In this document: one piece after another, positions 39,201 through 51,200 of the stretch
Layout of the letters: each line of letters opens with the position of its first letter
Position numbering within the stretch: the stretch's first letter is position 1
NCBI GenBank assembly: GCA_946811185.2
Contig: OX328096.1
Span: 39,754,011-39,818,010 of the forward strand
Reading direction: 5' to 3'
From: Hippopus hippopus
Lineage: Eukaryota; Mollusca; Bivalvia; Cardiida; Cardiidae
DNA length: 64,000 nt
The notes under the pieces: model-generated
What the model was told of the DNA's origin: nothing
Database searches by the model: none
What the model saw: the letters and a program-made list of their open reading frames with translations, nothing else
Position numbers and translations under genes: made by a program

Positions 39201-42200
39201 CTGGCCATTATAACTCTGGTAAAGGGTCAAGTCTTCATCAAATGAAACTAGAGCTATCACTAAACGTGATCATACCCCCCACTAGCTCCTTGTCACAAAA
39301 CAGCTCTTTGTCACAGAATGCAGAATGGTTAAGTACAGAAGTAAGAGTTGAAAGAAAAAAAGCTCCTTGTCACAAAACAGCTCTTTGTCACAGAATGCAG
39401 AATGGTTAAGTACAGAAGTAAGAGTTGAAAGAAAAAAACTAGTGGGAACAGAGTTATAGTTCTTGTACACTGCACTTCTCGTTAATGTGGTCTATCTGTA
39501 TATGAAGTTTGAAGTCACTAGCTTTTATGCTTTGGAAGTTATGCCGCTGACAAAAATCCAAAATTAAAATTTACAAAGGGCAAAAACTCTGAAAATAGTG
39601 GGAATAGAGTTATGATTCTTGCACAGTGCACTTTGCTTTCATGTGAACTAATTGTATATGAAGGTTGAAGTTACTAGCTTTTGTACTTTGCAAGTTATGC
39701 CCCAGATAAAAATCCAAAGTTAAAATTTACAAAGGGCAATAACTCTAAATATAATGGGAACAGAGTTATGGTTTTGTACACTACACTTCTTGTTAATGTG
39801 GTCTATCTGTATATGAAGTTTGAAGGTACTAGCTTTTATACTTGGGAAGTTATGCCCCAGACAATAATCCAAACTTAAAATTTACAAAGGGAAATAACTC
39901 TAAAAATAGTGGGAATAGAGTTATGGTTCTTGTAAAGTGCACTTTGCTTTATGGTGATCTAATTGTATATGAAGTTTGAAGTTACTAGCTTTTGTACTTT
40001 GCAAGTTATGCCCCAGATAAAAAACCAAAGTTAAAATTTACGAAGGGCAATAACTCTAAAGATATTGGGAATAGAGTTATGATTCTTGTACACTGCACTT
40101 CTCGTTAATGTGATCTACCTCTATATGAAGTTTGAAGTTACTAGCTTTTTTACTTTGGAAGTTATGCCGCGGACAAAAATCCAAATTTAAAATTTACAAA
40201 GGGCAATAACCCCCAAAAATGTTGGAATAGAGTTATGGTTCTTGTACACTGCACTTCTCCTTTATGTGATCTAGCTGTGTGTAAAGTTTGAAGTTACTAG
40301 CTTCTATACTTTGGAAGTTATGCCCCGGACAAAAATCAAAAGTTAATATTTACAAAGGGCAATAACTCAAAAAATAGTTGGAATAGAGTTATGGTTCTTG
40401 TACACTGCACTTCTCCTTAATCTATCTGTGTGTGAAGTTTGAAGTTACTAGCTTCTATACTTTGGAAGTTATGCTCCGGACAAAAATCCAAAGTTAAAAA
40501 TTTAAAGGGGCAATAACTCTGAATATACTGAAGACAGAGTTATGGTTCTTGTACATTGCACTTCTCCTTAATGTGACCTATCTGTATATGAAGTTTGAAG
40601 TCACTAGCTTTTATACTTTGGAAGTTATGTCCCGGACAAGCTTTTTGTGACGCACAGATGGATGGACAGACTGACGGACGGACTCCAGTATACCCCCCCC
40701 ACTTCGTTTGTGGGGTGTATAAAAAGTTTTAGACATGTCTAACCTTACTGTGTTTGGAGATGAAAAATTAAGCAATGACTCAAATGATGGAATTTATCTT
40801 TGAAATTGTAGAAAACATTGTGGGAAAAGGAAGCTTGTTACCAGTATTTTCTCCTCTTCCTGCAATTTTTTGCACATCAAGAGGAAATAATTTCAAACTT
40901 TCCTCCCTTACAGAAGCTTTCAAAACCTTTCTTCCTTCGGACTGTAAAAATCTGGGACTGTTGGGTAAAAGTGCCATACAATTCATTATCATCTGAACAA
41001 AGTTGCTCCTGCCGACTTTAAAAACATTCTTAGAAAGTATCAGGGTTTTGAAAACAAATATGAGAAAACAGGACAGAAAAAGAAAAAAACTGCTCATTTC
41101 ATGTAATTTCATCTCTTGCCAAAAAGTTTTCAAAAGTGACCAACTGTAAGATGAAAACTCATCTGTTGGGGGTAATGACTTAACTCTACCAAACGACAAA
41201 ATCTCAGACTTGTCAAAATTGAAAAGATTTGCAGACAACAAAATCAATGTTTTTCAAATGAATTGATTTGCCTTTGAAGAGGCAGAAAACATTGTGGGAA
41301 AAGGAAAAATGCTGGTAACCCACAAAGTTTTCAAAAACCTTCTCTCTCAGGGTCCTTAAAACACAGGCTTTTGTGATAAAGGGTTACCCAGGAGAAATCA
41401 AATTTTACACACAGCAATCAAACAGGATTAAAAAGGACTATTTATTATTTCTTGTCCTCTGACATTTCAAGCCAAGAAATGAAGCCAAGAAACCCAAAAC
41501 TTTATGGCCTTTTATGCCATGTGGAATTGAGGAAACTCAAAATAGCACAAATTCCTGTGAAATGATACAAAATCAATATTAGAATCATGAACCACCATAA
41601 CTCTTTGCCAGGTAGCTATGTTGTTCTTGTTTTTTTGCTCCTGGCAAAATAGACTAGAAGTAATAACAGAGCACCAGTCACAGACATAAATTAACCCATT
41701 ACAAAATAAATATGATCCTTCTATTCCTGTACTAGATGAGACCTTATTTGAAAACACTGAGAAAAGGAGCAACTGCTTTATACAAGTCAATGGTCTTTCG
41801 GTCCATTTGCGTTTTACAAGACACTTTTTATTAATCCCCTTTTTTTCCCAAATTTTGTCCAATTATTTGCTACATATTTTGCGGAGTTGTATGTGTAGAT
41901 GTGGTCTTTTTGGTACTGGGCACAGTGGTAACTATACAAATATAATTTTTATATCCCTTTCTTTGTATGAAGTTCAACACTATCTTCAATACTTTTTCAG
42001 TTCTATCATGGGTGTTTTTACATCCATGCAGAAGGGAACTTTTATGAAAAAGAGGCCTTTTTTATCAGCAGTTACCTATATCAGTCACTGTTTTCCATTT
42101 TCAAATTTGCATCAGATTTTGTTCCTCTTATGTCACTTAACCCTTTCCCAAATGACAAGTTTTAGACTCTTTTGTACTCAAAATATCTGCAGACGACAAA

Positions 42201-45200
42201 TTCAAGATTGGTACAAATGAGTTTAAGCTCTCTGATAGGGCAGAAAACATTATGAGAAAAGGACAAAATGCTTGTTACCAGCATTTTCTCCTTTTCTCAC
42301 AATGTTTTAAAAAGCCTTCTTTCCCACATTAATGAAAATCTGGGATTGTGTTGTAAAGGGCTAAACATGAAAGTAGATCTACAGCACGTCTGGGTTGCAA
42401 TATTTTTTCCCTTTCAAACACAATTTTCATCATTTGAGCAATATTTAATTTGCCATCTGCAATTACTTTTATTTTTGATGAATTTTGTCGTTTGGTAAAG
42501 AGTTAAAGAATGCTGTTAAAACTCGGGATTATGCGGACTAAAATTGTTCAATTTGGTTTCACTCCTTTGAATAATTCAAGCATTCATGCAGATCATGCAA
42601 GGGCAGTTTTACAGTTTCTCCCATTTTCAGACTTTCTCTTTACTTTTACATTTACACCCAGGTTTTACAAAACAGATGTTGAATAAGGTGTATGAATGTG
42701 AAAAGGAAAAAGGCTTATCAGCAGCTACTGTGAAATCAGCATAATTTGAACATACAATTCAAATAAAGTGCTATCATATCATAAGTGTAAGCTTGTGTAG
42801 GTCATGCATATTGAAAATGGTGTGGCAATGGGTTTGACTGATCATGTGAGTAACCAGTGAATAGAACCGCTGGTAACTTTTTTTTGCAACAAAACATTAT
42901 GACAAAAATGACCTAAAAAACATGTACATTTATACATCTACCGTACATTAAAGTTTTGAAGGATCATTTGCTAATGTTAGCACATCTAAAATTCTGACTT
43001 ATTTTCTTGGTCACTCCCTTGTTTAACTCTTTAATTCATGATCCTGAGTTTTAATGTACCTGAGAAAGAGGGCTTTCCAAAAAGTGAAACAAGAGGGCCA
43101 TGTTGGCCCTAAAGTCGCTCACCTGAGTCTTTTGACCAAACATGACCCATTTTCAATCTCTTTTGAGATATCATGACAAACAATCTACTAAGCTTTCATA
43201 ATTATTGGACTGAAAATTTGGCCTCCAGCATGTGCACAAGCTTTTTCTAAAATTTCTCTCAGTGACCTACTTTTTAGCCAACTACAGCCAATTTTCCCAT
43301 AGTAGATATTATCAAAACAAAGATCCTGACCACCTTTCATAAGTATTGGACAGAAAATGTGGCCTATAGAGGATACACAGGGTTTTTCTAAGATTTAAAC
43401 TACTGACCTAGTTTTTGATCCAACATGACCGATTTTCGAAGTCGTCTGAGATGTCATCAAGACAAACATTCTGACCAAGTTTCGTGAGTTTTGGACTAAA
43501 AATGTGGCCTCTAGACCATACACAAGGTTTTTCTAAGATTTGACCTAGTGACCTAGTTTTTGACCAAACATGAACCATTTTTGAACTAGTCTGAGATATC
43601 ATCAAGTCAAACATTCTGACAACTTTCAAGAAATTTAGACTGAAAATGTGGCCTCTAGAGCATACACAAGGTTTTTCTAATATTTGACCTACTGACCTAC
43701 TTTTTGACCCGATATGTCCCATTTTCGAACTCGTCTGAGATATCATCAAGACAAACATTCTGACCAAGTTTCATGAGTATCTGACTGAAAATGTGGCCTC
43801 TAGAGCATACACAAGGTTTTTCTAAGATTTGACCTTGTGACCCAGTTTTTAACCGGATATGACCAATTTTCAAACTCATTCGAGATATTATCAAGACAAA
43901 CATTCAGACCAACTTTCAAAAGGTTTGGCCTGAAAATGTGGCCTCTCGAGCGTACACAAGGTAAAAGTTGACGACAGACGACAGACGACGCACAACGGAC
44001 GACGGACACAGCACGATCACAAAAGCTCACCATGAGCACTTCGTGCTCAGTTGAGCTAAAAAGCAGAAAATGCTGCTAACCAACATTTTCTCCATTCTGG
44101 TAATGTTTTCTACCCTTTTCGTTATAAATCTCACCATATGAACCAAATTTAGTTTGGTTTACTAAATACTGCTTGCAATATGGACGAGTCTAAAATTTTG
44201 TTGTCTGGTAAAGAGTAAATTGATCAGACTGAAACAAGACCATAAAATTGCAGACAGGTCCAAACTGAGAGCATCTGCTGACAAAAATCTTTTGTGGCTC
44301 AAATTAGGGGCTTCTTCTTTTGATACAAAAACATTGTGGGAAATGGAGAAACAAGAGGGCCATGATGGCCCTGTATCGCTCCACTGGCTTTTTAACCCTT
44401 TACCACACAAATTGAAGTGTTAATGACCCTGAAAGAAAAGGCTTGCAAAAACATTGTGAGAAAAGAACAACATGTTGTCAGTCAGTATTTTCACCTTTTC
44501 TCACAACGTTTCCTAACATATCAAAGACAGAAAGTCATTTAAGCTACATTCAATGTCTTTTTGCAATGGCTTTAAACTTGGTAGATTAAAAAAAAAAAAA
44601 TTGTCATTTCTTAAACAGTAAAATTAACGTATCATGCACTTAATTGGCACTGACAGAGACATACAGAATAGAAAGTCTGTATGGTAATAAACTTACTTTG
44701 AAAACATAACCTGCTCGCCAAACAAAAACAGTCATATCTTTTTAAATGCAAAGATAATGTCAGTGAATACAAGCAGGTTTATTCATTAGCATGAAAGGTC
44801 AAGTTCTGAAAATATTTGAGTGACAGAAACCTTACTTTAAACATTCCATTCATGTAAGCATAACCATTAGCATCAAAATAAATCACTCTCCCTTAAAACA
44901 GAATATTTCCTCTCCAAAAAACTTGAATACCAAACTCCAATAATGTACAACTGCAGTTTGATAATCAAGGGAGGTAAATAGTAACAAACTTTATCTTGTA
45001 TAACAGGAGTTATTTCCCTTGATTACTATTTTAAATTACAGTCACTCTATAAGCCCATGTTAAATTTGTGATCTCCGGGGCAGAGCCAATTTTGACCCCA
45101 GGGCTATAATATGAAAGAATTTGATAGAGGTCCATTAGATAAAGCTACATGCCAAATTTGGTAGCCCTGGGGCTTATGGTTTCAGACAAGAAGATTTTCA

Positions 45201-48200
45201 AAGATGTTCAATATTTTTCAGTGTTGTTGCCATGGCAACCAGAGTTTTTGAAGGAATCAAATTCTTTCAAGGAATTCTAAAGAGGACCATGGCAGGATCA
45301 TTTCTGTGAAGTTTCATCAAATTTGGATAGGTAGTTTTAGAGAAGAAGTAGTTTGAAAAAAAAGTTAACGCATGCATGGACGGACGCACGACGGACACCA
45401 GGCCATGACATAAGCCCGCTGGCCTTTGGCCAGTGGAGCTAATAACTAGTGACAAGCATTTTTTCTTACAGCCCACAACATCAACATAAGCTTTTTTCAC
45501 CTTGTCAATAACTTTTTACCTTACTATCCCGAGTTTTAACGACCCACAGAGAAAAGGCTTTTGAAAACATTGTGGGAAAAGGGGAAAATGCTGGTAACCT
45601 TTTCCCAAAATGTTTTCTTACCTATCAAGGACAGAAATCATCATTTGAGCAACACTGAATTTGTTGTCTGCAAATGCTTTCAATTTGGTTGAGTCTTAAA
45701 TTTTGTTGTTTGGTGAACAGTTAAACATAGGATTGTTTGTTAAAGCATCAAAGTTTTTTAATACTACAGGAACTTTGTCAATGATCCACCCTGCTTCCTT
45801 ACACAACAAAACAGAAGACAACCACTTAAGTTTTAATCCTATATAATTATATACTATGGGCTGACTGGAGAAAAGGTATATAATACCTGGTAAGAAGAAA
45901 TAAATTGATACCATCTGGAAGCTGTGTATGCTCAAGTATTTCTTAACTCTTTACCAAACAATCACAAATTTTTGACGACCCTGACAAAGAAGGCTTATGA
46001 AAACATTGAGGGAAAAGGAGAAATACTGGTAAGCAGTATTTTCTCCTTTTCCCCACTATGTTTCCTACTCTTTCAAAGACACATCCCATCACTTGAACCA
46101 CCCTTAATATGTTGTCTGCAAATGTTTTCAGTAAACCTAGACTAGTCTAGAATTTTGTCCTTGATAAAAAGTCAACTCTGTATCACATAACATATTTTGT
46201 TCATATTGATTGTATTTGTATACTACAATTGAGATGTTGCTCTACATGGGAAAACTTTACTGTGACAGGTTAGAAAGCATTGAGGTACAAGGACATAGTA
46301 CTGGTTACCAGCATTTATTCGTTTCACCCACAATATTTTCAAGTCTTCTTCTGCAGGTTTGTTTATACCTGGTATAATTTGGTAAAGGTGTCATGTAAAG
46401 CTTCTCCCCCCCACCCCTGCAGACTACTGATCTTTTCTTTGTCTGGCACCGGAGCACTTCAGAAAGCATTGTTGCCAATGAAGAAATTGCTCTTACAGCT
46501 AACTTTGCACAAATATTTATAAATTTGTTAATTCTTGATGTTTATTTTTTATCCAATAAAGATCAGTATCTAAAAAGTATGTTATGGAAGCTTTCAGGAG
46601 GAAGCATGTTAACCTTTACAAAACAACAAATTTCAGACTTTTCCAAATGCAGAAGATCTGCAGACGACTCATTCAGAATGGACTGAAAGCAGCTGAAGTT
46701 CTCTAATTGGGTAGAAAACATTATGGTAAAAGGAAAGAATGCTGATTACCAGCATTTATGTCTTTCCCTACAATTCTTTTAACCCTTTACCTGATATGCC
46801 AATTTGAGGCTCTTCCATTTCAGCAGCAAATAAAGATATGATGTCAAAAATATGAACAAATGAGGATACAAATATCTGATTGAGTGGAAAACATTGTGGG
46901 AAAAGGAGAAATTGCTCGTTACGAGCAATTTCTCCTTTTCCCACAATGTTTGCAAAAGCTGTCTGTTGTTGATACGTCAAAATGAGTATCTATGGAGTAA
47001 AGGGTTAAAAGGCTTCATCAGTACACCTTATATCACAGAACTCCTTTGGAAAGGGTTATGTTCAATTTTGGCAGTTTTACCAAATGACCAAGATAATGTC
47101 TGTATCACCGATTTGAAATCTTTTCCCTCTCAGCATGATTTGTAATTGTTTTGAACTTGTAATGTGCACTTTATCGGAGTTATTTATTTACCAAATCAAC
47201 AAAGTTTTCCAAATTAAAAGCATTTTATAGACAACAAAATTCAGTGTTGCTCATATGATGGAATTTGTCTTTGAAAGGTAGAAAGCAGTGGAAAACGAAA
47301 AAAAAAAAGCTGGTCATCAGCATTTCTCCTTTTCCAACAATGTTTTCAAAGCTCTCTCTCACAGGGTCATTAAAACACTGGTTTGTTAAAGGGTTGATAA
47401 ATGAAAATTCAACTGTTTTGTGTATACACAGAACATAACAAGAAAATATACATACGAGGATAAATGCCTTGGTCCACAAGTTCATTCAGGGATCTTCTCA
47501 TCATCAGCTTCCTTTTTAAGGCTGAAAGTAGAAGGGTATGCAATCAGATACATGTAATCTATCTCTTTGCAAATTTTTAGACAAACAAAATTGAATGCAT
47601 TTGCAGACAACAAATCAATTATGGCTAGAATGATGGGTTTTTGAATCGGACCACTGTGTTAAAAAAGGAGAAACTGCTGGTAACCTGCTTTTCTCTTTTT
47701 CAAATGAAGTTTTCCAAAGTCTTTTTATTCATGGTCATTAACCCTTTACTCCATAGATACTCATTTCTACGCATTGTTTGTAGGAGCCTTTGGAAAACAT
47801 TGTGGCAAAAGGTGAAATTGCTCGTGACGAGCAATTTCACCTTTTGTCACAATGTTTTCTATGCTATCAAAAGGTGTCATATACACATAAGAAACTGCTT
47901 CATCCTTGCTGTTATTTAGGGTCAATTAGAGATACCATAGAAATGCCTTATGGGGTAAAGGGTTAAAACAGGATTGTTTGGTAAGGGTTAATGAAAGCGG
48001 CCAAACATTAATTGATTTACACATGCAAACATAAATATGGCAAGTCTTTTTGGACTGCTTATTCTACATGAGCCATGCTCTGTCAAAATGGGGCTTAATG
48101 CATTTGTGAAAAGTATCAACCCACATCAGCCTTTGCAGTCAGCTCAGGCTGACATGGGCCGAAACCTTTTGCTATATTAAAATTTTCTGCATGTCAAAGA

Positions 48201-51200
48201 ATAATTCAACCTCATGATTCTATCAGCTGTTAGACAAAGTGGATTATGGATTCATAACTAGGTGATGTCTTGCTTAGAATAATGCATCACAGAGATGCAT
48301 TAAGCCCCCTTTTGCCAGAGCACGGCTCATATACAATGGTTCAATTTTCTAGGATGGCTGCAAGTTGTAATCAGAAACTTGAAGTCAAAATAAGCAATGC
48401 ACAAGGGCAAAAACCTCAGTGATATCTAATTGTCACAGGAAAAATATAATACACAACACTAGACTGCAAATTCTTCTTGGAATTAACTGACAACTATACC
48501 AAAACAAGAGGACCATGATGGTCCTATATCGCTCACCTGAGTACTAAGCAGTAAAGGTCTAAAATAAATACCAAATATCGAGGTTCAAGGCCAAATGATA
48601 GTGAAACAAGAGCAGCAAATTGTCGCAAGATATGCCCGTCTCACCGCCAGTTGTCAAGGGGGTATAATATTGCAAAGAGCAGGTAATGCAACAAACATGT
48701 TTACCAAGTCTCAAGTCAATTTGACTTGAGACTTCAAAGTTCCGTTCCGGACAAGCAAGAAATACTGTAAAAATGAAGATCAAAGTGGAATTACTCAAAC
48801 TCCACGCTAGGTAGAGTTATTGTTCTTGTGCACTGTACTCGGTAATATTGCAACAAACATGCATACCAAATTTGAAGTCGTTCTGACTTGAGATGACAAA
48901 GTTATATTCCGGACAAGCACTAAATGCTGTAAAAATGACAATCAAAGGGAAATAACTCAAAGACAGCACGAGGTAGAGTTACAGTTCTTGTGCACTGCAC
49001 TTCCAAATATTGCAACAAATAAGCATACCAAATTTCAAGTAATTCCTACTTAAGATGACAAAGTTTTGCTCCAGACAAGCAAGAAATGCTATAAAAATGA
49101 AGGTCAAAGGGGGAATAACTCAAAATTCATGCTAGGAAGACTTATGGTTCTTGTGCACCGCACTCCATAATTTTTCAACAATCATGCATACCAAATTCAA
49201 AGATGTTCAGGCTGGAGATGACAAAGTTATATTCCAGACGAGCAGAAAATGCTGTAAAAATGATGATCAAAGGGAAATAACTCATAGACAGCACGAGGTA
49301 GAGTTATGGTTCTTTCACACTGCACTCCGTATTATTGCAACACAAATGCCAAGTTTCAAGTCAATCGGACTGGAAATGACAAAGTTATGCTCCAGACAAA
49401 GAACTATTCTAAAGAACTTTCTAATTCAAGGGCAAATAACTCCAGTTGTTTTGGTCCGATTAGATCCATAATCGATCTCATCTGAGATCTTATAGTCATA
49501 TATATTTTGACCAAGTTTGGTGCTGATTGGTTGATATTTGTAGATGCTAGAGAGTAAACAAAGTGAAATATAGCAATTTTTCTAATTCAAGGGCAAATAA
49601 CTCCAATTGTTCTGGTCCAATATGACCCATAATCGAACTCATCTAAGATCTTATGGTCATATATATTTTGACCAAGTTTGGTGCCGAATGGTTAATAATT
49701 GTAGATGCTAGAGTGTAAACAAAGTCAAATATAGCAATTTTTCTAATTCAAGGGCAAATAACTCCAGTCGTTTTGGTCCGATTAGACCCATAATCAAACT
49801 CATCCAAGATCTTATGGTCATATATATTTTGACCAAGTTTAGTGCCGATTGGTTAAAAATTGTAGATGCTAGAGTGTAAACAAATCCAAATATAGCAACT
49901 TTTCTAATTCAAGGGCAAATAACTCCAGTCATTCAGGTCTGATTAGACCCATAATTGAACTCATCCGAGATCTTATAGTCATATATATTTTGACCAAGTT
50001 TGGTGCTGATTGGTTGATATTTGTAGATGCTAGAGTGTAAACAAAGTCAAATATAGCAATTTTTCTAATTCAAGGGCAAATAACTCCAGTTGTTCTGGTC
50101 CGATTAGATCCATAATCGAACTCATCCGAGATCTTATGGTCATATATATTTTGACCAAGTTTGGTGCTGATTGGTTAATATTTGTAGATGCTAGAGTGTA
50201 AACAAAGAAATGTGGACAGACGGACGGACGGACGCTGACGGACGGTGAGTGATCACAATAGCTCATCCTGAGCACTTCGTGCTCAGCCGAGCTAATAAAA
50301 CTGGTACAGAGGATTATTTTCTTCAAGGTGTTGATTCTATAATGAGTACCATATTGCGTAATCTGTTATTAATTAAAGAAATCAGTTCTGCAGATATCTG
50401 TGTTCACAGTTAATCATTTCATTTACCCCTCTCCAAAATGGCACAAATAACAATAATAATAAATGGATGAGGACGAGTGAATTATCAGTCTTGGTCGTCT
50501 GGCAGGACGAGTGGTAAATAGGAGGTAGTAAATCAATAAGTTTTTAGATGAATATGTAACTTACAAGAAACAAAAGGGCCATTCGATTATTGTATAAGCG
50601 AATTAAGGGTATTCAGGAAATCAAATATTGAAACAGATTATAAAACGTGCTGGTCCCCGCGCCAAATATAGACCGGTTTCAAGTCAGCCTAATGATATAA
50701 CCCGGTACCTTTCATTGCAAATAAAAATGTTTTAATATGCTTCGGGTATTTAAATACGAGCGACTTTGCTCATTTTTAACACGAATGATACTGACGCAAA
50801 AATTTTCTCGAAACCAGTTCGAAAAACTTTGTCGATAGGGTTTGTAATTTTTTATTACTTGACCAGATAAATGGTATCGGGGTACCGGTTATTGAAACTC
50901 AGTATTTAAGGTTCCTTGCTACTGGAGACAATAAAATTAGCGTTTCCGTTTCGTCTGAAAAAAAAAATATGCCAGAGTCCAAAATCAGCAGGGTTTTTCT
51001 CATTGGACGAGTGAGGATCAAAGTAGGGCAAGCTCTTTTTTGAAGTCACTTGTCCTGCAGGACGAGTGCCTTTTCTGGAAATTGTTGGACCCTGCATTAC
51101 TTCTTTCTGCTACTTTATTGGGTAACGTTCTTTAACTCTTCACTATATGTCAAAATTTCAGACTTGTCCAAATTGAAAACGATTGTAGGGTACATATAAT

